NCBI RefSeq assembly: GCF_009832865.1
Contig: NZ_CP047130.1
Span: forward strand, 1,178,001-1,242,000
DNA from: Colwellia sp. 20A7
GTDB lineage: Bacteria > Pseudomonadota > Gammaproteobacteria > Enterobacterales > Alteromonadaceae
DNA: 64,000 nt
Direction of reading: 5' to 3'
Shown here: piece by piece, positions 1 to 7,830 of the stretch
Layout of the letters: each line of letters opens with the position of its first letter
Position numbering within the stretch: position 1 is the first letter of the stretch
Position numbers and translations under genes: made by a program
The notes under the pieces: generated by a model
What the model saw: only the letters and a program-made list of their open reading frames with translations
Told to the model about the DNA's origin: nothing
Databases searched by the model: none

Positions 1-879
1 GACCTTATGTCGTTGTTAATGTGTTTCTTTGTACTATTGTTATCTTTTTCTGAAATGGATGTACTAAAGTTTAAACAAATTGCGGGGTCAATGAAGTTTG
101 CTTTTGGCGTACAAAATAAAATTGAAGTAAAAGATATTCCTAAAGGTACCAGTATTATTGCTCAGGAATTTAGACCAGGAAAACCAGAGCCAACACCAAT
201 TGAGCTTATTCAGCAGCAAACAATGGAAATAACCCAGCAAATGCTGGAATTCCAAGCTGGCGATGAAACTTCTGCTGGCGGTCGTCAAGAACAACGAGGT
301 AGCGAACGAGGAGGGCAATCACAAAAGACAGATGACGCCTTGTCTGAACAAGTACTTCAGGAAGCACAAGAACAAATAGAACAAGCGGCGCAAGAACAGG
401 TAAATGATTTAGTCAAAAAAATAGCCGACAAGCTTGAAAAACAAATTGAAGATGGCGCTGTTGAACTCGAATCATTAGGGCAGCAAGTTATTATTCGCAT
501 TCGAGAAAATGGTTCATTTCCATCGGGCTCTGCGTTTTTACAACCTAAATTTAAACCTATTATTAGACAAATAGGTGAGTTGTTAAATACGATTCCGGGT
601 GAAATTATGATTTCAGGAAATACTGATAATCGCGGGATAGATTCAGAATTATTTAATTCAAACTGGGATTTATCAAGTCAGAGAGCCGTTGCTATTGCAC
701 ATGAGATAATTAAAGTACCAGGCTTTGATCAAGCCCGTTTAGTTGTTGCAGGGCACGCAGACACTCGCCCATTAGTGCCTAATACTAACCCACTAAATCG
801 ACGCAGAAATCGTCGTGTTGAAATTGCTATTAATCAAGGTAAGCCGAAAGAGAGCGAACCTATTCAAGTACTTCAATAA
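1..879 (+). CDS. pomB: Sodium-driven flagellar stator protein PomB (5' end outside window)
   Basis: PomB pairs with PomA to form the Na+-conducting stator that drives the polar flagellum; its C-terminal OmpA-like domain anchors to peptidoglycan. The reading frame is open from base 1, so the first residues are missing. The first visible codon is Asp followed by LMSLLMCFFVLLLSF, matching the segment that starts at the ion-binding Asp24 of Vibrio PomB. A Gln/Glu-rich linker follows, then the peptidoglycan-binding region with GNTDNRG, NWDLSSQRA and NRRVEIAI. The close match to PomB over the plug/linker region (SMKFAFGVQN, FRPGKPEP) favours PomB over proton-type MotB. pomA should lie just upstream. 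A terminator follows the stop codon. Confidence 0.95.
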   Translation, partial: DLMSLLMCFFVLLLSFSEMDVLKFKQIAGSMKFAFGVQNKIEVKDIPKGTSIIAQEFRPGKPEPTPIELIQQQTMEITQQMLEFQAGDETSAGGRQEQRGSERGGQSQKTDDALSEQVLQEAQEQIEQAAQEQVNDLVKKIADKLEKQIEDGAVELESLGQQVIIRIRENGSFPSGSAFLQPKFKPIIRQIGELLNTIPGEIMISGNTDNRGIDSELFNSNWDLSSQRAVAIAHEIIKVPGFDQARLVVAGHADTRPLVPNTNPLNRRRNRRVEIAINQGKPKESEPIQVLQ

Positions 880-906
880 AGTTAATGTATTAATCTACTA
901 ATATTA

Positions 907-938
907 AAAGCTGTCACCGTAATTGTGACAGCTTTTTT
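907..938 (+). terminator. Intrinsic terminator after pomB
   Basis: Stem AGCTGTCAC/GTGACAGCT with a 7-nt loop (CGTAATT), preceded by A residues and followed by a run of seven T. It lies 28 bases after the pomB stop codon and separates the motility genes from thiI. Confidence 0.85.
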
Positions 939-987
939 TATGGGTGCTCAATATTTCCTAAACTCGCATTTTGAGGTGGTTTGGGTA

Positions 988-993
988 TATAAT
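988..993 (+). promoter_or_regulatory. Possible -10 element of the thiI promoter
   Basis: A perfect TATAAT hexamer lies 45 bases before the chosen thiI ATG and after the pomB terminator. No good -35 hexamer is seen at 16-18 bp, so only the -10 is proposed. Confidence 0.35.
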
Positions 994-1037
994 GCGCGCC
1001 ATTATTCTTATTGTTATTATTTATTAGGCCAACATCG

Positions 1038-2492
1038 ATGAAATTTATCGTTAAGCTGCAAGCTGAAATCACCATTAAATCTCGCCCTGTTCGTAAACGT
1101 TTTACTAAGATCTTAGAATCGAATGTTAAAAATGTTTTACGCCGTATTGACGAAAAAGTAACTACGCGGATGAACTGGGATAACATTGAAGTAAATACTA
1201 AAGACAATAGCCCTGAAAACCGTGAACGTTTAGTGGAAGCACTTAAGTGTATTCCAGGTATACCAATGTTTTTAGAAGTTCAGCAATCAGAATTTGTTGA
1301 CGTACATGATATTTATGAAAAAACATTAGCCATTCATGCGAAAACTATTGAAAATAAAACTTTCTGTGTTCGTGTTAAACGCACGGGTACACATGACTTT
1401 AATTCACTTAAAGTAGAACAGTATGTTGGTGGTGGTTTAAATCAATCAGTAGAAAGTGCAAAAGTTAAATTAACTAAACCTGATATCACGGTTCGATTAG
1501 AAATAAAAAATAAAGATTTATTTATTGTTACTGAACGCCATAAAGGCTTAGGTGGCTTCCCAATAGCTACACAAGAAGATGTTTTATCATTAATGTCTGG
1601 TGGTTTCGATTCGGGTGTTGCTAGTTATCAAATGATTAAAAAGGGTGCTAGAACTCATTATTGTTTCTTTAATCTTGGTGGCTCTGCTCATGAAGTTGGT
1701 GTTAAGCAAGTAAGCTATTATTTATGGAATAAGTTTGGTGCTTCTCATAAAGTTAAATTCTTTGCCGTTGATTTTGAACCTGTTGTGGCTGAAATATTAG
1801 AAAAAGTTGAAAATAGCCAGATGGGCGTAATACTTAAACGTATGATGATGCGTGCCGCGAGTAAAATAGCTGCAAAAGGTAAAGTTCAAGCGTTAGTTAC
1901 TGGTGAAAGTTTAGGGCAAGTTTCTAGCCAAACGCTAACTAATTTAAACGTTATTAATCGAGTAACAGAAACACTTATTTTACGTCCGTTAGCGGCTTAT
2001 GATAAACAAGATATTATTGATATAGCTCGTGATATTGGTACGGAAGATTTTGCGAAAACTATTCCTGAGTATTGTGGTGTTATTTCAAAGAAACCGACAG
2101 TAAAAGCGGTATTATCTAAAGTTGAAGAAGAAGAAGGTCATTTCGATTTTGATATTCTTGACAAAGTTATCAGTGAAACACGTGTCTTTGATATTCGTGA
2201 TATTGGTAAAGAAACCGAAGAAGAAATTCATGCAGTTGATCTTGTGGAAAATATTCCAGAGAATGCTGTAGTGGTTGATATTCGTAGTCCAGAAGAAGAA
2301 GAAGATAAACCATTAAACTTAGATAATGTTGAAGTTAAACATATTCCATTCTATAAACTTTCCACACAGTTTGGTGATTTAGATATGAATAAAGATTACT
2401 TACTTTACTGTGATCACGGAGTAATGAGTAAGCTACAAGCTCTATACTTGATTGATAATGGTTTTAGTAACGTAAAGGTATATCGTCCATAG
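1038..2492 (+). CDS. thiI: tRNA 4-thiouridine synthase / thiamine biosynthesis protein ThiI
   Basis: ThiI thiolates uridine 8 of tRNA and passes sulfur for the thiazole ring of thiamine. The 484-residue protein has an N-terminal ferredoxin-like/THUMP region, a PP-loop (SGGFDSGVA) for uridine adenylation, and a C-terminal rhodanese domain. The two family cysteines are present: Cys346 in EYCGV, equivalent to Cys344 of E. coli, and Cys458 in YCDHGVMS, equivalent to the persulfide-bearing Cys456. The start at MKFIVKL matches the E. coli N-terminus; the frame is open upstream to 1011, but those codons lack family similarity. It ends convergently with panE. The pomB-thiI order is also found in Vibrio. 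Confidence 0.96.
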   Translation: MKFIVKLQAEITIKSRPVRKRFTKILESNVKNVLRRIDEKVTTRMNWDNIEVNTKDNSPENRERLVEALKCIPGIPMFLEVQQSEFVDVHDIYEKTLAIHAKTIENKTFCVRVKRTGTHDFNSLKVEQYVGGGLNQSVESAKVKLTKPDITVRLEIKNKDLFIVTERHKGLGGFPIATQEDVLSLMSGGFDSGVASYQMIKKGARTHYCFFNLGGSAHEVGVKQVSYYLWNKFGASHKVKFFAVDFEPVVAEILEKVENSQMGVILKRMMMRAASKIAAKGKVQALVTGESLGQVSSQTLTNLNVINRVTETLILRPLAAYDKQDIIDIARDIGTEDFAKTIPEYCGVISKKPTVKAVLSKVEEEEGHFDFDILDKVISETRVFDIRDIGKETEEEIHAVDLVENIPENAVVVDIRSPEEEEDKPLNLDNVEVKHIPFYKLSTQFGDLDMNKDYLLYCDHGVMSKLQALYLIDNGFSNVKVYRP

Positions 2493-2523
2493 TACCGAGT
2501 TTAGTTTTGAAACTAGCGTATTA

Positions 2524-2559
2524 GGCAAGCGCGTTAACTTAGCGCGCTAACGGCTTGCC
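2524..2559. repeat. Hairpin between convergent thiI and panE
   Basis: Inverted repeat GGCAAGC...GCTTGCC, extended inward by CGTTA/TAACG around a one-base bulge. It covers the 3' end of panE and the thiI-panE gap. Neither direction has a T tract, so a role as intrinsic terminator is uncertain. Confidence 0.4.
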
Positions 2560-3517
2560 ACATCTTCGTATTTTCTGGTGTGGCAATCTTGTATTTTATA
2601 CCTAAGCGATGAATATAGCCATTAATGTAATCTATTTCGCTCATACGTTGTGCTGTAATATCACAACGCATAGAAGAGCTATTTTTAGCTGTTGCTTGTG
2701 CTACATTTTTCACTATTATTTTAAGATCTGCTAAATCTAAGTTCACCTTTTCAGCATCAGCTACAGCCACTACTTCTTCTAGTAAGATTAAAATTGTTGA
2801 TGAATATTCAGCATTATTTATTTCACCATTACTGATATCGTTTATTGCTGTTAATGGATTAATAACACAATTTATTGCTAGCTTTAACCATTGTTTTTGA
2901 TTAATTTCTTGATGAGATGTTACTTGAGGTAGGGCGGCATTTAATAATTTTGTCAGTGATTCTTGCTGTGCTAAGTTTGGCACACCAGAAAGTAAACCAA
3001 TATCTGTTGAACCGACTCCGGTATGTGTCACCGTAAAAGGCGCTGAGCGCAAACAACCATGTGTTGTGAGTAATGCGTAAATATTCTGGTGTTTGATTAC
3101 ATCTTGCGATAGTTCTGACAAGGTTCCCATACCATTATGAGCAAGTACAATATCAATATTATTCTTTAATTTACTTGCAATATTACTCAGCGCTAACGAT
3201 ATTTGAAAAGCTTTTACGCAAAAAATAATGAGATCAGCTTGCTCAATATCCTCAGTTTGCGCGTAATTAATTTTACCCTGATGTACTAAAGCATTATGAT
3301 CAGTAAAAGAATATTGATCATAGGATATGGTTACTTGATTTGTCGATGTCTTATTAGACCGCGGCTTAGCTGAAGGATAAGTTGAATCGGTTCTCTTCGA
3401 GGGTAACAGATGCAGCCGTGCTTTATTATAATCACCGTGGTTATTTATCATCTGTAAAATATGATGATACCAAAGTAATCCTATCGCGCCTTGCCCAACA
3501 ATAATAATATTTCTCAA
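2534..3517 (-). CDS. panE: 2-dehydropantoate 2-reductase (ketopantoate reductase)
   Basis: Reduces ketopantoate to pantoate with NADPH in pantothenate and coenzyme A synthesis. The 327-residue protein begins with a Rossmann nucleotide-binding motif (IIIVGQGAIG, residues about 4-13), has the LIIFCVKAFQ strand typical of the PanE/ApbA family, a HNGMGTL segment, and a helical C-terminal domain with KLAINCVINPLTA, the family's catalytic Lys/Asn region. Length is slightly above the E. coli enzyme (303). It lies seven bases downstream of a VanZ-like gene on the same strand, so the two may be cotranscribed. PanE-family paralogues can act on other 2-keto acids, so the substrate is inferred. Confidence 0.85.
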   Translation of the reverse strand: MRNIIIVGQGAIGLLWYHHILQMINNHGDYNKARLHLLPSKRTDSTYPSAKPRSNKTSTNQVTISYDQYSFTDHNALVHQGKINYAQTEDIEQADLIIFCVKAFQISLALSNIASKLKNNIDIVLAHNGMGTLSELSQDVIKHQNIYALLTTHGCLRSAPFTVTHTGVGSTDIGLLSGVPNLAQQESLTKLLNAALPQVTSHQEINQKQWLKLAINCVINPLTAINDISNGEINNAEYSSTILILLEEVVAVADAEKVNLDLADLKIIVKNVAQATAKNSSSMRCDITAQRMSEIDYINGYIHRLGIKYKIATPENTKMWQAVSALS

Positions 3518-3524
3518 CTGAGTA

Positions 3525-3923
3525 CTACCCGCGTCGTTTGCTTTTTTTTATTTTCTGAATCATAAATGATCTATATCGAAAATAAGCAACTTTAAACAGT
3601 ATGTATAAAACAATACCAGCCACGTCGGCAAAAAAGTCACTAAATTCACCATTTCGAAACCCTAAATAATATTGTCCTAATTCACTGAGTCCAGCATAGA
3701 AAGATAAAGTAACAAAAGTAGTTAATAATGAAAGCTTTATCACTGAAATAGCTAACCAGCTTAAGACGAAAAAGCTAATAAAATGACCAATAGTATCTAT
3801 TTGCGGTGAGCGAAATACTAATCTTGTTAGGGCATCAGGTAATAATAATTCATGGGAAAAAAACAGAGCGATCCCACAACAGAACATAAAAATAAAAAAG
3901 GTTAGGTGATGTCGTACTTTCAC
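3525..3923 (-). CDS. VanZ-like family membrane protein
   Basis: A 132-residue inner-membrane protein with about four hydrophobic segments. The central IDTIGHFISFFVLSW and the late GLSELGQYYLGFRNGEFSDFFADVAG segments match the VanZ-like pattern (conserved His, then E-x-x-Q and D-x-x-x-D). The family is named from the teicoplanin-resistance cluster, but chromosomal members like this have no assigned function, and nothing here indicates resistance. It precedes panE on the minus strand with a seven-base gap. Confidence 0.7.
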   Translation of the reverse strand: MKVRHHLTFFIFMFCCGIALFFSHELLLPDALTRLVFRSPQIDTIGHFISFFVLSWLAISVIKLSLLTTFVTLSFYAGLSELGQYYLGFRNGEFSDFFADVAGIVLYILFKVAYFRYRSFMIQKIKKSKRRG

Positions 3924-3962
3924 AAGGTATACATTTTTAAAAAATAAGACCTCAATATTATC

Positions 3963-4052
3963 ATGTCTGCAGCGCTTGTGGATGAAAAATTCTGGTGGCG
4001 TCGGCTTGTTTGGCTCTTTTTGCTAGGTATAATAGGGGCAATAATACTTTAA
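3963..4052 (+). CDS. Candidate 29-residue membrane microprotein upstream of yajQ
   Basis: ATG to TAA encodes a 29-residue peptide: a short polar start (MSAALVDEKF), a basic WWRR patch, then about 16 hydrophobic residues to the C-terminus. The layout fits a single-pass membrane microprotein. Against this, there is no clear Shine-Dalgarno sequence, and a good yajQ promoter (TTGTTT, 16 bp, TATAAT) lies inside its 3' half, so the open frame may be chance. I do not recognise the sequence. Confidence 0.22.
   Translation: MSAALVDEKFWWRRLVWLFLLGIIGAIIL
4006..4033 (+). promoter_or_regulatory. Probable yajQ promoter
   Basis: -35 TTGTTT at 4006-4011 and -10 TATAAT at 4028-4033, spaced 16 bp, with a predicted start of transcription about 30 bases before the yajQ ATG. 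Read by eye from sigma-70 consensus. Confidence 0.6.
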
Positions 4053-4068
4053 TTGAAAGAGAATAATT

Positions 4069-4551
4069 ATGCCATCAATGGATATTGTTTCTGAGACTGA
4101 CTTAGAAGAAGTACGTAATGCGGTAGATAATGCCAATCGTGAAATATCAACTCGTTTTGATTTTCGCGGTGTAGATGCAAGTTTTGAATGGAAAAAGCCT
4201 GCGGTAACGGTAAAGTCTGAAAGTGATTTTCAACTAAAACAACTTTGTGACATGCTACGTAGTCAATTAACTAAGCGTAATGTTGACGCTAAAGCGATGA
4301 CAATGGGAGCCCCTTCAGCAACGGGTAAAAACTGGAGCCAGCAAGTAACGTTTAAAGAAGGCATTGAGCAAGACGTAGCTAAAAAAGTAGTTAAGTTAAT
4401 TAAGGCTGAAAAATTTAAAGTGCAAGTTGCTATTCAAGGTGAGCAAGTTCGCGTAACAGGAAAGAAACGTGATGATTTACAAGCGGTAATGCGTTTTGTT
4501 CGTGAAGCTGATTTAGAGCAATCATTTCAATTTAATAATTTTAAAGATTAA
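4069..4551 (+). CDS. yajQ: YajQ family nucleotide-binding protein (UPF0234)
   Basis: A 160-residue cytosolic protein of the YajQ family, which has a duplicated RNA-binding-like fold. Members bind nucleotides; a Xanthomonas homologue was described as a cyclic-di-GMP effector, and others are linked to phage or tRNA binding, so the role here is open. Family signatures are the start [25 protein letters not shown] (about residues 27-42), and the C-terminal [15 protein letters not shown]. Length equals the usual 160-163. An AAAGAGA ribosome site precedes the ATG. The gene appears monocistronic, followed by a hairpin. Confidence 0.93.
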   Translation: MPSMDIVSETDLEEVRNAVDNANREISTRFDFRGVDASFEWKKPAVTVKSESDFQLKQLCDMLRSQLTKRNVDAKAMTMGAPSATGKNWSQQVTFKEGIEQDVAKKVVKLIKAEKFKVQVAIQGEQVRVTGKKRDDLQAVMRFVREADLEQSFQFNNFKD

Positions 4552-4863
4552 TTTTTATATAGATTTTAATGCTCGCTTATCGAGTTGCAGCCATTCGTCG
4601 TAGTGGCTAAAACTCGATATAACACTGCTAGTTTCTCCACTTTAGCCAAACCTGACTGTCGTAAAATCCATCAATACAGGTGCTTTCACCTTTAATAGCA
4701 ACTTGTACTTTAAATTTTTTAGAGTATCTAACCCTATGCTTCAGTTCTTTACTAAACTAATTATGTTTTTTTAAGTTAATCTCGGATATGGAGGCTAGCC
4801 TTTTGAGAAATTCATCATGTCTAGGTGAATTTCAACCTGAAAAATATTAAACAGAGGTCATAT
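4552..4863. other. 312-base gene-poor stretch between yajQ and the ybaA-like gene
   Basis: It holds a 42-base composite hairpin at its start and otherwise AT-rich sequence without a clear sigma-70 promoter. A 20-codon frame (4788-4850) has no good ribosome site. The AGAGGT ribosome site of the downstream gene is at 4853-4858. Confidence 0.6.
4578..4619. repeat. Composite inverted repeat after yajQ
   Basis: Outer arms TATCGAGTT/AACTCGATA enclose inner arms AGCCA/TGGCT. No T tract follows on the plus strand, so this looks more like a REP-type or structural element than a plain terminator. A second hairpin with GAGTTA/TAACTC arms lies 700 bases downstream. Confidence 0.5.
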
Positions 4864-5217
4864 ATGTCTTATGTAGATGGTTTTGTAGCTGCAGTACCAA
4901 CAGAAAATAAAGAAAAATATGTTGAACATGCTAAGTTGTCTGCGGTTGTTTTTAAAGATCACGGAGCACTTAAAGTCACTGAAACTTGGGGGGATAATGT
5001 TCCTGATGGCGATATAACCTCCTTTCCTATGGCTGTTCATTGCGGCAAGGATGAAACGGTAGTTTTTTCATCTGTATTATGGCCGACGAAAGAGGTACGT
5101 GATGCTGGTTGGGAAGCTATTATGGAAGACCCTAGGATGCATCCAGATCAAAATCCAATGCCTTTTGATGGTAAGCGTTTAATATACGGCGGTTTCGAAG
5201 TTCTTATAGAGGAATAG
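4864..5217 (+). CDS. ybaA: DUF1428 family protein, YbaA-like
   Basis: A 117-residue cytosolic protein of the DUF1428/YbaA family (ferredoxin-like fold, function unknown). Family features are the start MSYVDGFVAAVP, VFKDHGALKVTETWGD in the first half, FSSVLWPTKEVRDAGW in the middle, and MPFDGKRLIYGGFEVL near the end. The start at MSYV is preferred over an in-frame codon at 4825 because AGAGGT lies five bases before it and the family begins there. Length matches the E. coli member. The gene stands alone and converges on slyD. Confidence 0.85.
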   Translation: MSYVDGFVAAVPTENKEKYVEHAKLSAVVFKDHGALKVTETWGDNVPDGDITSFPMAVHCGKDETVVFSSVLWPTKEVRDAGWEAIMEDPRMHPDQNPMPFDGKRLIYGGFEVLIEE

Positions 5218-5291
5218 CTGCGAGTGTCATTTAAATAACAAGTAACATAAAAGCCAATAATCTGACTGTTAGAAGATATTTGGAATTACTA

Positions 5292-5352
5292 GATAAAGCT
5301 TGAGTTATGCTACCTTAGTTAAATGCTTAAGGTTTGTAACTCGAACTTTATC
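5292..5352. repeat. Long imperfect hairpin between ybaA-like gene and slyD
   Basis: Arms of 16 bases (5292-5307 and 5337-5352) match except at two positions; an inner CCTTA/TAAGG pair extends the structure. It sits between two convergent genes, where it could act as a bidirectional terminator, though no long T tract is present on either side. Confidence 0.5.
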
Positions 5353-5370
5353 TATGGGGTAAATTTTTAT

Positions 5371-5865
5371 TTAGCCGTGATCATGTCCACAGCTTTCACC
5401 TTCACCATGAATATGGCCGTGTTCAAGTTCTTCTTCAGTAGCTTCACGAATTTCTAAAATATCTACTTCGAAGCTCAAATCAATACCTGCTAATGGGTGA
5501 TTACCATCAACGGTTACTTCATCGTCTGCTACATCAATTACAATAACGGTTTGTTCACCATCGTCAGTGCTAGCACGAAGTTGAGTACCTAGTGTTAAAT
5601 CTTCAACGCCTTGCAGTAATTCTTTTGGTACTGTTTGTACATAGTCGTCATGACGTTCACCGTAAGCTTTATCTGCGCTTACATCTACTTTAAATTGATC
5701 ACCAACTTGATGGCCAAGTAATGCATCTTCAAGACCTTCAATAAGATAGCCTGAACCTTGAATTATGGTCATTGGTTTATCATCATAAGAACTGTCGATT
5801 AATGAACCTTCGCTGTCTGATACTGCGTAGTGCATAACAACTACTGAATTGTTGGTAATTTTCAT
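5371..5865 (-). CDS. slyD: FKBP-type peptidyl-prolyl cis-trans isomerase, SlyD type
   Basis: A 164-residue cytosolic prolyl isomerase and chaperone of the SlyD group. The FKBP core starts at NSVVVMHYAVSDSEGSLIDSS. The inserted-flap chaperone domain lies at about residues 70-130 (YGERHDDYVQTVP, DGNHPLAGIDLSFEV). The C-terminal tail is acidic and His/Cys-rich (HGHIHGEGESCGHDHG), a short version of the metal-binding tail that lets SlyD deliver nickel to hydrogenase. The tail is shorter than that of E. coli SlyD (196 residues), so metal storage is probably modest. No hydrogenase genes are in the window. Confidence 0.88.
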   Translation of the reverse strand: MKITNNSVVVMHYAVSDSEGSLIDSSYDDKPMTIIQGSGYLIEGLEDALLGHQVGDQFKVDVSADKAYGERHDDYVQTVPKELLQGVEDLTLGTQLRASTDDGEQTVIVIDVADDEVTVDGNHPLAGIDLSFEVDILEIREATEEELEHGHIHGEGESCGHDHG

Positions 5866-5948
5866 ATATTGTCCAATGTTAAAACTGAGTTTAAAGTTAA
5901 GTTTAGATGTTAAGCGGTTATGTTAACATTTAAGTAAAGCTATTTCTG

Positions 5949-6926
5949 TTATTCAACAGCTAATGAGTAAGGTAATGCTTCAATTGCTACCTTAGCATCA
6001 GGTTGCGATTTTATTCTTAATTGTGTTGAGCTATCTACATCGTGTCCTAATACTGCTTGGATATAGCATGTTCCATCATCGGCTTGATATGTACATAATA
6101 CATCACCGGCTTTACGCCAATTTTCACCTAATTGCTTTTCAATTATATCATCACTTTGTATTGGCTGATTTAATGCGGCAGTTAATGAAAAGAGTGCTTT
6201 TTTATTTTTACCTAAATACTGCATACGAGCGACAGTTTCTTGGCCTAAATAGCAGCCTTTAGTAAAACTGATACCGTGAATAGCCTGCAGGTTAAGCATT
6301 TGAGGAACGTATTCACCGCTATTTTCACCAGATAACTGTACAAAACCTTCACTGATTTCGAGCAAATTCCAGATATTATTAGAGTAAACAGGTAAATTTG
6401 TTTTTTCTAAAATATTTTCTAAGCAAGGTGCTGAATCAATTAATAAATAACGTGATTTTTGTCCGGGAATATAAACAAGAGTAGTTGTATCAGATTGGAC
6501 TACAGGGTTTAAACTGTCTGGAATTCGAGAAAAACTGTTTTTTAATGTAGTTATAGCGTCATCACCTACCAGAGCAAAAATCGCCAACTCTTTGGTTTCA
6601 GATATATCAACTTTGGCAAAAACACCAAATTTCTTTAATTCTGCTATAGATGACTCAATACTCGATTTAGGCTGAATCAATAAATGTGCATCGTTTCTAT
6701 TTAATAAGCGAAAAACACTAAAAGTTTTTCCTTTAGCATCGCAATGTGCGCCAACAAGTAAGCTATGTTCTGTACTCGTGGTAACGTCACAGGTAACTTG
6801 TCCCTGCAAATACTTGCTCTTTTCTTCACCCGTTAATGAAATAGCACTATAATGGTTCAGTGAAACTAAATAAGTGTTGGGTAATTTTTCTAGAGTAGGT
6901 AAGTTTACTTCAAGGTTTATTGACAT
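5949..6926 (-). CDS. ygfZ: Folate-binding Fe-S cluster maintenance protein YgfZ
   Basis: YgfZ is a tetrahydrofolate-binding GcvT-fold protein that supports certain Fe-S enzymes, including MiaB. The diagnostic motif KGCYLGQETVARMQY with the essential cysteine is at about residues 225-239. Length (325) matches E. coli YgfZ (326). The N-terminal half carries LTGEEKSKYLQGQVTCDV, typical of the family. It is divergent from sdhE-ygfX, the same arrangement as the ygfZ-sdhE locus of enterobacteria. Confidence 0.93.
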   Translation of the reverse strand: MSINLEVNLPTLEKLPNTYLVSLNHYSAISLTGEEKSKYLQGQVTCDVTTSTEHSLLVGAHCDAKGKTFSVFRLLNRNDAHLLIQPKSSIESSIAELKKFGVFAKVDISETKELAIFALVGDDAITTLKNSFSRIPDSLNPVVQSDTTTLVYIPGQKSRYLLIDSAPCLENILEKTNLPVYSNNIWNLLEISEGFVQLSGENSGEYVPQMLNLQAIHGISFTKGCYLGQETVARMQYLGKNKKALFSLTAALNQPIQSDDIIEKQLGENWRKAGDVLCTYQADDGTCYIQAVLGHDVDSSTQLRIKSQPDAKVAIEALPYSLAVE

Positions 6927-7112
6927 AAGAAAAGCCTATACTGTAGTTAATAAAAGATAAATAAGGGTGAAAGAGCAAAAAATCAAGTTCAGTTGTAAAA
7001 AAGACACAATTTATTGGCGGTAAAACAGCTGTTGTTGTTACAATGTATTCTACTAAACAACGCGTTAAAGCAAAACGGTTACTCCTTAGAACATCACTTT
7101 AGGTAAATTACT

Positions 7113-7397
7113 ATGCCAACATCAATTAGCTCTCAAGAAAAAAATCCTCAACCTATAGTCAATAAAGCTAGACTAAGATGGGCTTGTCGCCGTGGTATGC
7201 TAGAGTTAGATATACTATTCATCCCGTTTGTTGATGAAGCTTATGATAATTTAACATCGAAAGAACAATACATTTTTGAACGTTTACTTACCGAGCAAGA
7301 CCCAGATTTATTTGCTTGGTTCATGGGACATAAAACTTGTGAAGATAAAGAACTTAACACCATGGTGCAACTTATTCTCAACCGCGTTAAAGTATAA
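7113..7397 (+). CDS. sdhE: FAD assembly factor SdhE
   Basis: SdhE promotes covalent attachment of FAD to succinate dehydrogenase and fumarate reductase flavoproteins. This 94-residue protein has the defining RGxxE motif (RRGMLELD, residues about 27-34) and the DPDLFAWFMGH segment. Its N-terminal 15 residues are polar and not conserved. An AGG ribosome site lies about ten bases before the ATG. It is divergent from ygfZ and probably cotranscribed with ygfX. Confidence 0.93.
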   Translation: MPTSISSQEKNPQPIVNKARLRWACRRGMLELDILFIPFVDEAYDNLTSKEQYIFERLLTEQDPDLFAWFMGHKTCEDKELNTMVQLILNRVKV

Positions 7398-7428
7398 TAT
7401 ATGCGTTAAAAGCTCACGCTATAAAACT

Positions 7429-7830
7429 ATGTTATATGCGGGCGTTTGGGTTGTATTATTGCTATTACCATTACTCTTGTTGACTTATGCTTATCATCTA
7501 GCAGTAGTCATTATTGTGCTTACGTTATTTATATTTGGCTTATGGGTTTCAAATAAACCTGTTGAATTTATTACTGACGTAAACTTTGAATTAAGTAGAG
7601 AAGGTGATTGCTCTTTTAAAGGGAGTGACCACTATCAATTGCAAGAAAGTAGTCGTTTTAGTTTTTTGGGCTGTTGGTTGATTTTACAGCCCAAAACTCC
7701 AGCTAACTTGATATTTAACGATAACCAAGCTTACAAAAACAAAACACTCTTTATTTACCGTGATAGTTTAAGTAAGCAAGACTTCTCTCGGTTAGCGACT
7801 GTTATTGCTCAACTGAATCGTCAACCTTAG
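7429..7830 (+). CDS. ygfX: YgfX family inner-membrane protein
   Basis: YgfX (also CptA) is a small membrane protein always paired with SdhE and reported to interact with FtsZ and MreB. Two adjacent hydrophobic stretches ([15 protein letters not shown] and [16 protein letters not shown]) are followed by a soluble tail, as in E. coli YgfX (135 residues). The ATG at 7429 gives 133 residues. The family usually has about ten more residues before the first membrane segment, so translation may instead begin near 7399 (codon ATA), two bases after the sdhE stop. The 3' end overlaps nadB by 29 bases on opposite strands. Confidence 0.75.
   Translation: MLYAGVWVVLLLLPLLLLTYAYHLAVVIIVLTLFIFGLWVSNKPVEFITDVNFELSREGDCSFKGSDHYQLQESSRFSFLGCWLILQPKTPANLIFNDNQAYKNKTLFIYRDSLSKQDFSRLATVIAQLNRQP

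Noticed and set aside
4788..4850. 20-codon frame (MEASLLRNSS...) before the ybaA-like gene
   Set aside because: No Shine-Dalgarno sequence before its ATG; the GGAGG present lies inside the frame.
4858..5040. 60-codon minus-strand frame opposite the ybaA-like gene
   Set aside because: Antisense shadow of a well-supported gene; no independent evidence.
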